56,619 bases of DNA from Polaribacter sp. (GTDB lineage Bacteria; Bacteroidota; Bacteroidia; Flavobacteriales; Flavobacteriaceae). Positions 32,622 through 42,580 of this stretch are shown one piece after another. How positions within the stretch are numbered: position 1 is the stretch's first letter; every line of letters starts with the position of its first letter. A program made the position numbers and the translations under genes. Location of the stretch: contig JAQWOR010000037.1 in NCBI GenBank assembly GCA_029245785.1, positions 1 through 56,619 of the forward strand, written 5' to 3'. The notes under the pieces were generated by a model that worked only from the letters and a program-made list of their open reading frames with translations, was not told where the DNA came from and searched no databases.

Positions 32622-33322
32622 TGTTCATATCGGCTGTATTATTTGGTCTTTTAGGAAGCTTTCACTGTATTGGTATGTGTGGCCCGATTGCCTTTATGTT
32701 ACCTGTTGACAGAAATAATAAAACCAAAAGAATCTTGCAAATAAGCATGTATCATGCAGGCAGATTGCTTACCTACGGATTGTTAGGTTTGTTGTTTGGA
32801 TTGCTTGGTAAAAGCTTTTATTTCTTCGGATTTCAACAACAACTGTCTATTGTTATTGGCGTGCTTATGATTTTAATTGTGCTACTTCCTAAAAAAATAC
32901 TCAATACAGCTCGTATTACACAACCTATTTACAAGGCGCTTTCTGGTGTAAAAAATAGACTAGGAAAGGAGCTGAAGCAACAACGTGCAGATACTTTTTT
33001 TACCATCGGTTTTTTAAATGGGTTTTTACCTTGCGGATTGGTATATATGGCAATTTTCGCATCCATAGCTACCGGAAATTCTCTAAGTGGAAGTGTATAT
33101 ATGATTTTGTTTGGACTAGGAACAGTTCCACTGATGACTACTTTTGTCTATCTTGGGAATTTTACGAGTAGATTGGTGAAAAAAAGAATCCAACAACTTA
33201 TTCCAATCGCAATTGTGTTGATTGCTATTTTATTTATTTTAAGAGGTTTGGGTTTGGGAATTCCATACATATCTCCTGTGCATATGTCTGAAACGGTTTC
33301 TGGAGGAGTGATTTGTTATTAG
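32621..33322 (+). CDS. TauE/SafE-like (UreH-type) membrane protein of the cbb3 cluster
   Basis: 233 aa with six predicted membrane helices. The conserved start GLLGSFHCIGMCGPIAF and the later NGFLPCGLVYMAIF place it in the SafE_2/UreH-like group, which often follows FixH in Bacteroidota. The paired Cys/His motif suggests metal or thiol handling during oxidase maturation; transport of a specific substrate is not shown. Last gene of the cbb3 operon; no clear terminator hairpin follows, only a purine-rich spacer (33323-33444). Confidence 0.82.
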   Translation: MFISAVLFGLLGSFHCIGMCGPIAFMLPVDRNNKTKRILQISMYHAGRLLTYGLLGLLFGLLGKSFYFFGFQQQLSIVIGVLMILIVLLPKKILNTARITQPIYKALSGVKNRLGKELKQQRADTFFTIGFLNGFLPCGLVYMAIFASIATGNSLSGSVYMILFGLGTVPLMTTFVYLGNFTSRLVKKRIQQLIPIAIVLIAILFILRGLGLGIPYISPVHMSETVSGGVICY

Positions 33323-33444
33323 TTAGTTTCAAAAGTTAAAAGCTAAAAAGAGAACCTAGAACCAAGGCAAAAGAGAAGAGGGAAGCTAAAAATAAAAAGA
33401 GGTTGATTTTTTTTAAGAATGGTTTTTTTAATTTCACCAAACAC

Positions 33445-34365
33445 CTAACTTTTACGCTTTCTCCCCCAATAGGTAGCCAATACCATGCCAGAAAAAATAT
33501 CCCAAACACCCCAAAAAGCTGCTAATAATGCCATTCCTCCAAGGCCTTCAAAGAATCCAAAAATTAATAACAATCCCAATCCTCCATTTTGAATACCTGT
33601 TTCCATAGAGATGGTTTTTGTGTCTTTTTTGTTGAGTCCAAATAATTTTGCGGTATAAAAACCAAGAACAAACGCAAAAATATTGTGGAAAATAACTAAG
33701 AATAATACATGGTGTATGTACTCTGAAAATACGCTTAAATTTTGCGAAAAGGCGATAAAAATTAACGCAATAAATACAACCATAGAAACGGGCTTTAAGA
33801 CCTTTTCAATTTTTATGGCCATTGTGTTGTGATAATGTTTTACGATCATTCCTGCCAATAACGGAATTCCTAAAATTAAAGAAACCAGTTTAAAAAGTTC
33901 AAATGGCTTTAAGGATACTGTTTTTAAAATTGTTTCTGTAGGCGGATACAAACTTCCCCAAAATTGTAAATTAAAAGGAGTCATTACAATGCAAATTAAG
34001 GTTGCAAAAGCGGTTAGACTAACTGATAGGGCTGCGTTTCCTCCAGCCATTTTGCTGAAAAAATTTGATACATTTCCGCCTGGGCACGCAGCAATCATCA
34101 TCATTCCTAAGGCAAAACTAGGATGTGGTTTTAGAATAAGTATGGCGATGAATGTTGCGGCAGGCAATAAAAAAAATTGAGAAAAGACTCCTACAAATAC
34201 AATTTTAGGGTTTTTAAACAAGCGTTTAAAGTCGTCAACGGTAATTCCTAAGGCAACACCAAACATGATAATTCCAATAGCAATATTTAAAATCCACAAG
34301 CCACTGCTGTCAAAGTTAATTTTAATGTCGTCTATGTTGATAGATGGGCTAGTTTGTAAAAGCAT
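33445..34365 (-). CDS. Bile acid:sodium symporter (BASS) family transporter
   Basis: A 306-aa membrane protein with about nine to ten helices. The family features are MMIAACPGGNVSNFFSKMAGG (the first cross-over region) and ETGIQNGGLGLLL in the second, with Asn/Gly-rich discontinuous helices. The substrate is unknown; bacterial members take up organic anions such as pantoate or bile acids with Na+. Its first 17 bases overlap the end of the DUF4159 gene, so they form one transcript. Confidence 0.85.
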   Translation of the reverse strand: MLLQTSPSINIDDIKINFDSSGLWILNIAIGIIMFGVALGITVDDFKRLFKNPKIVFVGVFSQFFLLPAATFIAILILKPHPSFALGMMMIAACPGGNVSNFFSKMAGGNAALSVSLTAFATLICIVMTPFNLQFWGSLYPPTETILKTVSLKPFELFKLVSLILGIPLLAGMIVKHYHNTMAIKIEKVLKPVSMVVFIALIFIAFSQNLSVFSEYIHHVLFLVIFHNIFAFVLGFYTAKLFGLNKKDTKTISMETGIQNGGLGLLLIFGFFEGLGGMALLAAFWGVWDIFSGMVLATYWGRKRKS

Positions 34366-35020
34366 ATATAAGAATGTTTGCGCCCATTTTTAGTGCTTTT
34401 TCTCTCACTTTTAGGGTATTGTTGTGAATAGTTGAATCTTCCCATCCATCACTTAAATCAGATTCGTAGTCATAAAAACAAAGTAACCTTCCTTCATAAA
34501 ACAAGCCAAAGCCTTGGGCTCGTTTTTTGTTGTGTTCATGTATTTTAGGGATTCCGTTTTTAAAAATAAAAGGCTGTTTGTAAATAGGATGGTTTTTAGG
34601 GATTTCTTGTAATGTTAGATTGGGAAATACTTTTTTTAATTCTCTTCGGATAAATATGTCCAATCCGTAGTTGTCAGAAATGTGTAAAAATCCTCCAGAA
34701 ATTAAATAGTTTCTCAGGTTTTTTACTTCCTCTTCAGAAAAAAAGACATTTCCGTGACCTGTCATAAACACGATTGGAAAATTAAAAAGGTCTGAACTTC
34801 CAACCGCAACTGTACTTGGGTTTTTATTGATTTTTGTATCGCAATTGTTGTTGGTAAATTCAATTAAATTAGGTAGTGCCGTTGGATTGGCATACCAATC
34901 TCCGACACCATTGTATTGTAAAATGGCAATTTCTTGCGCATTGCTTGTGTTAAAGAAAAAAATACTGCTAAGTAATACAAACAGTATGGAGATTTTAGAT
35001 GTGGGTACGTTACAATTCAA
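34349..35020 (-). CDS. DUF4159 domain protein, exported
   Basis: 223 aa. Signal peptide (KISILFVLLSSIFFFNTSNAQ), then a DUF4159/ThuA-like alpha-beta domain: IVFMTGHGNVFFSEEEV, LRNYLISGGFLHISDNYGL, and SDGWEDSTIHNN near the end. Function is unknown; related domains resemble glutamine-amidotransferase folds. The frame opens directly after a TAA, and its first codon, TTG at 35020, is the only reasonable start since the first ATG lies past residue 80. Confidence 0.8.
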   Translation of the reverse strand: MNCNVPTSKISILFVLLSSIFFFNTSNAQEIAILQYNGVGDWYANPTALPNLIEFTNNNCDTKINKNPSTVAVGSSDLFNFPIVFMTGHGNVFFSEEEVKNLRNYLISGGFLHISDNYGLDIFIRRELKKVFPNLTLQEIPKNHPIYKQPFIFKNGIPKIHEHNKKRAQGFGLFYEGRLLCFYDYESDLSDGWEDSTIHNNTLKVREKALKMGANILIYAFTN

Positions 35021-35071
35021 TTAAAAAAGGTTTCAGTATTTAAAATTATTTCACTAGCTAAATGTACTAAA

Positions 35072-35791
35072 TTAAATAGAACCAAGTTCGTTGATAAGTG
35101 CGGCTGTTTGTACGGCTGTGATTCCGGCAGTTTCTGTTCGTAATCTACTTTTTCCTAGGCTAACGGGTGTGAATTTTTTAGCAAGTGCTTGCTCAATTTC
35201 TTTTGGAGAAAAATCGCCTTCTGGACCAATTAAGACCGTTGCTTTTTGATGGGGTTTGATTTCTTTTACTAATGATTTTTTTTCTTGTTCTTCACAGTGT
35301 GCAATGTAAATATTACCTTCAAAATCTTGATTAATAAATTCCGTAAACTTAATGGGTGCATTCAATATGGGAAGCGTATGCTTTAAGGATTGCTTCATTG
35401 CAGACTGTATGATTTTTTGCAATCGTTCCGTTTTTACAACAGTACGTTCTGAGTTAGAACAAAGAATGGGAGTGATTTCATCGATGCCAATTTCGGTTGC
35501 TTTTTCTACAAACCATTCCAATCGATCATTATTCTTTGTCGGTGCAATTACAATGTGTATATAATAATTTCGAGTATTTGGCTGTTGCTCTGTGCTAATC
35601 AATGCTGCCAAGCATCTTTTATCATTTGCTACCACAATTTTTACGGTAAATAAAACGCCTTTTCCGTTGGTAATATACAAGATGTCTCCTTCTTTTTTTC
35701 GTAAAGACTTTACAATATGTCGACTCTCTGTTTTGTCAAAAGTAAACTGTGTGTCTTTTTCTGAAATGTCTGGATTGTAAAATAATTGCAT
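35072..35791 (-). CDS. rsmE: 16S rRNA (uracil-1498-N3)-methyltransferase
   Basis: Methylates U1498 of 16S rRNA. 239 aa. N-terminal PUA-like domain (HIVKSLRKKEGDILYITNG), then a SPOUT knot with VLIGPEGDFSPKEIEQA and VSLGKSRLRTETAG, both diagnostic of RsmE. Start is the ATG at 35791. Confidence 0.94.
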   Translation of the reverse strand: MQLFYNPDISEKDTQFTFDKTESRHIVKSLRKKEGDILYITNGKGVLFTVKIVVANDKRCLAALISTEQQPNTRNYYIHIVIAPTKNNDRLEWFVEKATEIGIDEITPILCSNSERTVVKTERLQKIIQSAMKQSLKHTLPILNAPIKFTEFINQDFEGNIYIAHCEEQEKKSLVKEIKPHQKATVLIGPEGDFSPKEIEQALAKKFTPVSLGKSRLRTETAGITAVQTAALINELGSI

Positions 35792-35841
35792 GTTTTACTG
35801 TTTTTTAGTTGACCTCTTTATTCTATTGGTTAAATATGGTT

Positions 35842-36963
35842 TTACACAATGTCTATTTTATAGGTGCTTCTTTTTTTATGGGTTACAGGGTCAAAATTTC
35901 TCCAAATTTGATGGATCGCAGTATTGTCTATCAATTCTGGAGTTCTGATACAATCAATGATGCCTTTTTTTGTAAAAGTCTTTGTGTATTCATCAAAAAT
36001 AATGGCTGTAACTCCTTTATTTTGATATGCTGGATCTACACCAATCAAATAAAAAGTAACTTCTTTTGAATGCTTTCGGGCCTTTAAAAGATGAAAAATC
36101 CCAAAAGGAAATAAAGATCCTTTTGCTTTTTGTAAAGCTCTAGAAAAGGAAGGCATTACAATTCCGAAGGCAATCATTTTACCGTCTTTATCAGTCACAA
36201 ACTTAATGTATTCTGGGTTGATAAAACTGATGTGTTTCTTTTTAAAATAATCTTGCTGTTTTTTAGATATTGGTACAAAAGAAGACAACTTAGCATAGCT
36301 TTTATTAAACAATGCAAACATCTCATCTACATATGGCATAATATCTTTAGTACGATAAAGCTGTAAAGCGTTTAGCTGATATCTTTTTTTGAGTAATGTG
36401 CTAATTCTATCATGATATTTGGCGTCTACATTTTTAAATTTAAACTTATTTTCTAAGAACTCTTTTTCTTTTTTGTAGCCTAGTTTTTCTAAATGATTTT
36501 TGTAGTATGGATGGTTGTACCAAGTAATCATAGTGCCAATATGGTCAAAACCTTCTGTTAAAACACCTACTTTATCTAGGTTAGAAAAACCAACAGGGCC
36601 TTCAATAAAGTCAAGCTTATTTTTTAAGCCAATTTCTTTTACTCTGTGAAGTAGCATTCTGCTCACATCAATATCATCAATAGTATCAAACCAACCAAAT
36701 CGCATTTTTTTAATGCCTTGCTGTTTTACTTCTGTCCAATTGATGATTGCACAAACTCTACCTACAATTTTTCTATTTTTGAAGGCCAAGAAAAAGCGTG
36801 CTTCTGCTTGTTCAAAAACAGGGTTTTTGTTTTTATCGAAACCTTGTAATTCGTCTTTGATAATTGGCGGAACCCAGTATGGATTGTCTTTGTATAGTGA
36901 AAAAGGAAATGTAACAAATTGTTTCATTTCCTTTTTTGTATGAATTTCTTGGATGGTAATCAT
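35842..36963 (-). CDS. GNAT-like N-acetyltransferase domain protein
   Basis: A 373-aa protein with the start ITIQEIHTKKEMKQFVTFPF and the pattern DNPYWVPPIIKDELQGFDKNKNP, a family widespread in Bacteroidota. The acetyl-CoA-binding motif is seen late (LIGVDPAYQNKGVTAIIFDEY), with ARFFLAFKNRKIVGRVCAI as an earlier GNAT strand, so there may be two tandem GNAT folds. The acceptor is unknown. Start is the ATG at 36963. Confidence 0.78.
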   Translation of the reverse strand: MITIQEIHTKKEMKQFVTFPFSLYKDNPYWVPPIIKDELQGFDKNKNPVFEQAEARFFLAFKNRKIVGRVCAIINWTEVKQQGIKKMRFGWFDTIDDIDVSRMLLHRVKEIGLKNKLDFIEGPVGFSNLDKVGVLTEGFDHIGTMITWYNHPYYKNHLEKLGYKKEKEFLENKFKFKNVDAKYHDRISTLLKKRYQLNALQLYRTKDIMPYVDEMFALFNKSYAKLSSFVPISKKQQDYFKKKHISFINPEYIKFVTDKDGKMIAFGIVMPSFSRALQKAKGSLFPFGIFHLLKARKHSKEVTFYLIGVDPAYQNKGVTAIIFDEYTKTFTKKGIIDCIRTPELIDNTAIHQIWRNFDPVTHKKRSTYKIDIV

Positions 36964-37004
36964 AGTAGAAGGTAAAGATACAAAACAGCTGTAAAGTTGT
37001 TGGG

Positions 37005-38021
37005 TTAGTTTTTCTTTTTCTTTTTTCTTTTTCTGGAAGGTCTTTTTTTTCCTTTTTTTCTTGATTTTTTAAATTTGAAGAACTCTAAAGCACGACCAAA
37101 TATTTTTTTTATTTTCGAAGAGCTAGAATTTTTAATACGAATTTCGTTCCCGTCGTCATCTATAATTTTGTAAGGATCTCGATGTCTGTCCAATCGAAAA
37201 GACATTCCCATTCCTGCATAAAAACCAGTTGTTTTATCATCAAAGGTGATTCTTGTAGAAGCATCTACTTGGAAATGCCTGTTGGCCAAATACACGATTC
37301 CGGTTCCGAAATTATATCTAGTTTGATAGTTGTTAATTACTCCTTGATGTTCTAAAAAAGTAGACCAATAATCATTTAAATTGTAAGTTCCTGTAACGAT
37401 ATAGGAAATTTCAGCAGCATCATTTCCAATATAGTCATAAAACAGATTGCTAACAATGTTAAAGTCTTCAGATAAATTGTTCTGTAATAAAATACCAGCT
37501 TTTGGGCTAATGCCTTCAAGTTTGTATATCGAGTTTAGAAAATTTGTGTTCACACCAAGATAGATGGCTACAGACGGAATGGCTCTTTTCCAATCAAAAG
37601 CTTGTCGTCTTTTCCAGCTTCTAATTTCTTTTGATTTATCTTTATAAGTTGGCTGATAGAGTAAATATTTTGCGCCCAAAGTTAACCGACTGATCCCTGT
37701 GGTAAAATAGTGTGACGTAAAAATATTCTTAAAAGCAACTTTATCTTTTTGAAGTACAACATTGGTGTTAAACTCTAATTTTTCTGAAAAAAAACTCGTT
37801 CTAAGAAATAATGAATAGCCCGTAGACTCAGGGATTGTAAATGTAGGAGCAACCTTAGAAGTAGCGTAAAAAAAACCGGTTTCTAATTGATATACCCCTT
37901 TTCCAACACTGTAAGGACTTTCAGAAAAACCTGGACGATTTGAGTTGATGACTCCAGTGTATTGCGCATTTACAAGGAAACTTCCGCAAATAAAAAAGAA
38001 GGTAAGCGTCTTTTTAAACAT
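37005..38021 (-). CDS. Outer-membrane MetA-pathway/phenol-degradation-like protein
   Basis: 338 aa with signal peptide MFKKTLTFFFICGSFLVNAQ and the family start NSNRPGFSESPYSVGKGVYQLETG; the middle is made of alternating beta strands of a small barrel (e.g. LSEDFNIVSNLFYDYIGND). The C-terminus is odd: after a linker with DDDGNEIRIKN comes a tail of about 25 residues that is nearly all Lys/Arg (KKGKKRPSRKRKKKKKN). Family name is historical; function is probably an outer-membrane channel. Confidence 0.78.
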   Translation of the reverse strand: MFKKTLTFFFICGSFLVNAQYTGVINSNRPGFSESPYSVGKGVYQLETGFFYATSKVAPTFTIPESTGYSLFLRTSFFSEKLEFNTNVVLQKDKVAFKNIFTSHYFTTGISRLTLGAKYLLYQPTYKDKSKEIRSWKRRQAFDWKRAIPSVAIYLGVNTNFLNSIYKLEGISPKAGILLQNNLSEDFNIVSNLFYDYIGNDAAEISYIVTGTYNLNDYWSTFLEHQGVINNYQTRYNFGTGIVYLANRHFQVDASTRITFDDKTTGFYAGMGMSFRLDRHRDPYKIIDDDGNEIRIKNSSSSKIKKIFGRALEFFKFKKSRKKGKKRPSRKRKKKKKN

Positions 38022-38208
38022 GTTTTTTTTTGATTAAAGCGTCTCTACTTTTGGTTGTGTTTGTTAACAAGCGCAAACATACTCCAAAAAATGAAGACCC
38101 TATATTTAAGTAAAAACTTTTTATGAAAATTTTGTTATTTTTTGTATAATCTTAACGTTAAAGTTGATTTCAAATTGTTATTTTTGAATTAAATTTTTGA
38201 AACAATTT
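38022..38208. promoter_or_regulatory. Divergent intergenic region with -7 element for DUF4834-yfhO
   Basis: TATTTTTG at 38179-38186 is an exact TAnnTTTG, 22 bases before the ATG at 38209. I see no TTTG at the usual distance upstream. The rest is AT-rich with no gene. Confidence 0.4.
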
Positions 38209-38484
38209 ATGCAAGAGGCAGGGCCAGTAAATTTTATGAGAACAATTTTAATTTTAATAACAATATACTACGTGTTTAAATTGATAGCTAGATATGTGCT
38301 TCCTTTTTTCTTAAAACGGTTTATTCATAAAATGCAAGATAAAGCACAACAACAGCAATACAAGAACCAACAACAAGAAACAAATGTAAATGTTGGTGAA
38401 ACAAGTATTGATAAAAAACCAAATCAACAGCATCAAGGCAATAAGTCAGTCGGAGAATATGTTGATTATGAAGAAATAGATTAA
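38209..38484 (+). CDS. DUF4834 family small membrane protein
   Basis: 91 aa. Begins MQEAGPVNFMRTILILITIYY with one membrane helix, then a Gln/Lys-rich cytoplasmic part (DKAQQQQYKNQQQETN) and the conserved end VGEYVDYEEID. This pattern is typical of DUF4834 proteins, which in flavobacteria lie next to yfhO. The ATG at 38209 is used because the upstream TTG at 38197 adds four atypical residues. yfhO starts five bases after its stop. Confidence 0.85.
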   Translation: MQEAGPVNFMRTILILITIYYVFKLIARYVLPFFLKRFIHKMQDKAQQQQYKNQQQETNVNVGETSIDKKPNQQHQGNKSVGEYVDYEEID

Positions 38485-38489
38485 GTAAG

Positions 38490-40892
38490 ATGAATTTAAA
38501 AAATAAATTTCCTTATGTAATTGCAATATTCGTTTTTGTAATTGCTTCATTGCTTTATTTTAGCCCCGTTTTAAAAGGGCAAAAACTCAACCAAAGCGAT
38601 ATTACTCAATTCAGAGGAATGTCAAAAGAAATTGTTGATTATAGGGCTGAAAAAGGAGAAGAGCCGTATTGGACAGGAGCTACCTTTAGCGGAATGCCAG
38701 CCTATCAAGTGAGTGCTTATTACCCCAATAATTATATTAAAAAAGTAGATCAATTACTACGGTTTTTACCAAGACCTGCAGATTATTTATTTTTGTATTT
38801 TGTAGGGTTTTTTCTCTTGCTCATTGCCTTAAAAACAGGTTGGAAACTTGCTGTTTTAGGAGCGCTTTCCTTTGGGTTTTCTACCTATTTGATTATTATT
38901 TTTGGTGCCGGTCATAATGCAAAAGCACATGCTATTGCTTATATGCCAATGGTTTTGGCCGGAGTTTTATGGGTTTTTCAAAAACGCTATTTGTTGGGGT
39001 TTGCTGTAACTGCTTTAGCCATGGCGTTAGAAATCAATACCAACCATCCGCAAATGACCTATTATTTGTTGTTTATTATTTTAATATTCGGAATTGTTTG
39101 GTTGATAGATGCCATTCAGAAAAAACAGCTCCAAGTTTTTTTTAAGAATGTTGCTATTGTTAGTGCCGCCGTTGTTTTGGCCGTTGGAATGAATGCCACA
39201 CGACTTATGGCAATGAAAGAATATGCCGATTATAGCACAAGAGGAAAAACAGCATTGACAATCAATGCAGATGGAACTCCTAAAAAAATAACAGACGGAT
39301 TATCAAAAGAATACATTACAGAATACAGCTACGGAATTGCAGAAACTTTTAACTTATTGATTCCTCGTTTTATGGGAGGTGGAACCGTTGAAAATTTAGA
39401 TAAAAACTCTAATTTTTATGAAGCCATTCAGACAAAATATGGGGCTCAAGCTGCCAATGAATATTCAGAGCAAGTGTTGACCTATTGGGGAGATCAAACC
39501 ATTGTTGAAGCACCTGCGTATATTGGTGCAGTTGTGTTTTTCTTGTTTTTTCTTGGGGTGTTTTTAGTCAAAGGAAAACTAAGAAACTGGTTACTTGCGG
39601 CAACCATATTTTCAATTGTATTGAGTTGGGGTAAAAACCTTGATTTAATCACTAATTTCTTTATTGATTATGTTCCGTTATACAACAAATTTAGAGCGGT
39701 TTCGTCCATTCAAGTAATTGCAGAATTGTGTGTTCCCTTGCTAGGAATATTAGGGTTAAAAGATTTTTTCTCTTCTAAGGTTTCATCCGAAGAAAAACAA
39801 AAAGCACTCAAAAAAACAATATATGTATTGGGAGGCATTACCTTGTTCTTTATGCTGTTTGGAAGTAGTTTGTTTGCTTTTGAAGGATTTAGAGACGGGA
39901 CATTAAGTCAATTTAAAATAGATGGATTGGTTGATGCATTGATTGCAGATAGAAAATCGCTCATGTTTCAAGATAGTTTGCGTTCATTGGTGTTAATTTT
40001 AATGTCTTTTGCACTGTTGTGGTTGTTTTTGAAAAATAAACTAAATCAAACAAAAACGATTGTAGTAGTTACTGCATTGATTTTATTTGACCTGGTTTCT
40101 GTAGATTTGAACTATGTAAATACACAAGATTTTAAAAGAGCAAGAAGTATTGAAAAACCTTTTAGATTGAATGAAGCAGACAAGCAAATTTTAGAAGATA
40201 AAGGACATTATAGAGTGGGTAATTTTACAGGAAATGTAATGCAAGATGGAAGAACTTCTTATTTTCATCAGTCTATAGGAGGCTATCATGCCGCTAAAAT
40301 GGGACGTTATCAAGAGTTGTTTGATTACCAGATTGCAAAGAACAATATGGAAGCTTTGCACATGCTCAATACCAAGTATTTTATTGTTGGTGCAAATCAA
40401 GTACAGGTAAACCCAGATGCAAATGGAAATGCGTGGTTTGTGCATGAGCTTGTTAAGGTGAATTCGGCAAACGAAGAAATGAAAACCTTAGACACCTTAG
40501 ATACAAAACAAGCAGCTGTTATTGATGTAAGTTCTTTTACAAGCGCAATTTCCTTTCCTAAGAATATTGATACAACAGCCTCAATCGAATTAACCAAGTA
40601 CGATGTAACAACATTAGAGTACAGTTCAAACTCTACCATGGCGCAATTTGCAGTGTTTTCTGAAATCTATTACAAAAAAGGTTGGAATGCTTATGTTGAT
40701 GGGGAGATCAATCCACATTATCGGGTAAATTATGTGTTAAGAGGGATGTTAGTTCCGGCAGGAAAACATACCATTGTTTTTAAGTTTGAACCTACAGTTA
40801 TTAAAAACGGAAATACAATTACAATTGCATCATATTTCTTATTGCTCTTAATTCCAATAGGTTGGTTTTTTATAGCGCGCAGAAAAAATTAG
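38490..40892 (+). CDS. YfhO-family membrane protein
   Basis: An 800-aa integral membrane protein with about twelve to fourteen helices and large extracytoplasmic loops. Conserved parts: YRAEKGEEPYWTGATFSGMPAYQ near residue 55, MGGGTVENLD in a loop, GGYHAAKMGRYQELFD, and the C-terminal beta domain ending YVDGEINPHYRVNYVLRGM then a final helix. YfhO proteins resemble glycosyl/polyprenyl-phosphate-dependent GT-C transferases acting in glycosylation of envelope polymers. It overlaps the convergent AraC-type gene by four bases. Confidence 0.87.
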   Translation: MNLKNKFPYVIAIFVFVIASLLYFSPVLKGQKLNQSDITQFRGMSKEIVDYRAEKGEEPYWTGATFSGMPAYQVSAYYPNNYIKKVDQLLRFLPRPADYLFLYFVGFFLLLIALKTGWKLAVLGALSFGFSTYLIIIFGAGHNAKAHAIAYMPMVLAGVLWVFQKRYLLGFAVTALAMALEINTNHPQMTYYLLFIILIFGIVWLIDAIQKKQLQVFFKNVAIVSAAVVLAVGMNATRLMAMKEYADYSTRGKTALTINADGTPKKITDGLSKEYITEYSYGIAETFNLLIPRFMGGGTVENLDKNSNFYEAIQTKYGAQAANEYSEQVLTYWGDQTIVEAPAYIGAVVFFLFFLGVFLVKGKLRNWLLAATIFSIVLSWGKNLDLITNFFIDYVPLYNKFRAVSSIQVIAELCVPLLGILGLKDFFSSKVSSEEKQKALKKTIYVLGGITLFFMLFGSSLFAFEGFRDGTLSQFKIDGLVDALIADRKSLMFQDSLRSLVLILMSFALLWLFLKNKLNQTKTIVVVTALILFDLVSVDLNYVNTQDFKRARSIEKPFRLNEADKQILEDKGHYRVGNFTGNVMQDGRTSYFHQSIGGYHAAKMGRYQELFDYQIAKNNMEALHMLNTKYFIVGANQVQVNPDANGNAWFVHELVKVNSANEEMKTLDTLDTKQAAVIDVSSFTSAISFPKNIDTTASIELTKYDVTTLEYSSNSTMAQFAVFSEIYYKKGWNAYVDGEINPHYRVNYVLRGMLVPAGKHTIVFKFEPTVIKNGNTITIASYFLLLLIPIGWFFIARRKN

Positions 40893-42580
40893 TTTTCATT
40901 TCTCTCTATGGAGTTGATGTATGCAGAAGGAGTGGTGTTCATGTATTTTTTAAAAGCACGGGTAAAAGCAGAAGCATTGGTGTATCCAATTTCTTCCGCC
41001 AACGACTGTATCGTGTAACGTCGATATTTTTTTTCATTGTTTAGTGTTGTTACAAGGTAATTAATACGAAGTGTTGTTAGGTATTGTTTAAAAGTTAGCT
41101 TCATATTTTTATTGATGATAAAAGACAAATATGATGTGTTTGTTTCTATTTTTTTTGCCAGCCAATTCAGGCTAAAATCGTTGCTTAAGAACAAACAGCC
41201 GTCCTCTACTTCTTGTAACCTGTTCAGAATTTTTATTTCAAGCTCTTTTTCAATAGAGTATTCTTTTTTAAAAGGTTTTAAAGTAGCTTCAAATTTATGT
41301 TGTATGTTCTTTAATTGTAAAGCGAGCACTCTTTTCTTTCTATAGGAGTAATATATCCAATAGCTTAATAGAATAAAAACTAAAGAAAAAAGAAAAATTA
41401 GCAGGTATCGAGTAAATCGTTCTTTATTGGAATTTACCTGGTTTTTTGCTTTTATTTTATTGATATCGTATAAATAATGTGTCTTGTTTATTTCAATTTT
41501 ACTACTAGTCAATTCTGTCAATTCTTTTAACTCCAACTCAGCATATTTATAGGCGCTGTCAGTTTTCTTTTTGTGGTTGAATTCTTTGGTTAATAATTTA
41601 TAAATAATAGCCTTGTTTTTTTTTGTGCTTGGTGTTGTTCTTGGAAATTTTAAAAATTCGTAGCTATAAAAGAAAGCAGAATCACTGTTTTTTAAATGAT
41701 GATAAATAACCGCTTTAAAGAAGTTGATGTCTTGCTTGGTTTGTGTGTCTTTAGGATTGCATTTAATGCATGTAATGGTTGCTAATGCTTTTTTGATTTC
41801 TTTTTTAGCAATTAATATTTTTACAACTCTTAAATTATAAAGTGTCTTTGAATTTTTATGTACTGGAGAAAAGCTCTGAGCAATATCATAAGCTTTTTTA
41901 TAATAGCGTAAAGAAGTATCTAAATGCTGAAGAATAGAATCTTTGCTAAGATTGTAGTAAGAATCTCCAATCAGGTTTAAAACGCTTGAATGCGTTACCA
42001 GTGCACTATTGTAATACCTTTCGTTTTTTGCAATCTTCAATGCAGAAAATTCAGCATCAATAGATGTCAATATCTCAATGGCTTCACGATCTAGACCTAG
42101 GATGCTTTTTATGGAAGCCATGTTGGCGCTAACACTCCATTTGTATATATAATAGGGCATGTTTTTTTGAGGGAGTGTTTCAACAACTTTTTGTTTTTCT
42201 TTCAAATAATAAAATGCCTCATTGAATTTTTTTTGGTTCTTATTTATCCAGAAGAGTCTGTTCAATGCGTTAATTTTATTTTTTTGGTTGCAAACATCTT
42301 TTTTATCTTTTAATTTTTCAAGTACATCAATGCAAATATTTTCAGCTTTTTTAAAGTTGCCATTTTTATATATTGCACTCGCCTCACTTATAAGTCCATA
42401 ATATTTGATACATGAATCTTGAGATTGTTGACTTTTTTTTGCGTAGAAAAGTAAGCTATCGTTGTTGATGTTTCCAAAGAATTCAATTTTTTCAAAATAG
42501 GTTTCTTGGAGTCCATCTTTTTGGGCAACTGACAAGAAGGGTGCAGTTAGTAGAAAAGCAACAAAATATTTCTTTAGCAT
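40889..42580 (-). CDS. AraC-type HTH regulator with periplasmic TPR region
   Basis: A 563-aa one-component membrane regulator. Signal peptide (MLKKYFVAFLLTAPFLSVAQ), TPR-like helical repeats from 30 to 380 (e.g. EAFYYLKEKQKVVETL; LRYYKKAYDIAQSF), a membrane helix near 395-417 (LLIFLFSLVFILLSYWIYY), a short linker, then the AraC domain (SFIINKNMKLTFKQYLTTLR; AEEIGYTNASAFTRAFKKY). Likely senses an envelope signal and controls nearby genes, perhaps the divergent polysaccharide cluster. Target unknown. Confidence 0.86.
   Translation of the reverse strand: MLKKYFVAFLLTAPFLSVAQKDGLQETYFEKIEFFGNINNDSLLFYAKKSQQSQDSCIKYYGLISEASAIYKNGNFKKAENICIDVLEKLKDKKDVCNQKNKINALNRLFWINKNQKKFNEAFYYLKEKQKVVETLPQKNMPYYIYKWSVSANMASIKSILGLDREAIEILTSIDAEFSALKIAKNERYYNSALVTHSSVLNLIGDSYYNLSKDSILQHLDTSLRYYKKAYDIAQSFSPVHKNSKTLYNLRVVKILIAKKEIKKALATITCIKCNPKDTQTKQDINFFKAVIYHHLKNSDSAFFYSYEFLKFPRTTPSTKKNKAIIYKLLTKEFNHKKKTDSAYKYAELELKELTELTSSKIEINKTHYLYDINKIKAKNQVNSNKERFTRYLLIFLFSLVFILLSYWIYYSYRKKRVLALQLKNIQHKFEATLKPFKKEYSIEKELEIKILNRLQEVEDGCLFLSNDFSLNWLAKKIETNTSYLSFIINKNMKLTFKQYLTTLRINYLVTTLNNEKKYRRYTIQSLAEEIGYTNASAFTRAFKKYMNTTPSAYINSIERNEN

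Noticed and set aside
33323..33444. Purine-rich spacer after the cbb3 operon as a possible repeat element
   Set aside because: Low-complexity A/G-rich sequence with no clear unit or hairpin; similar spacer DNA occurs at 32025-32080.
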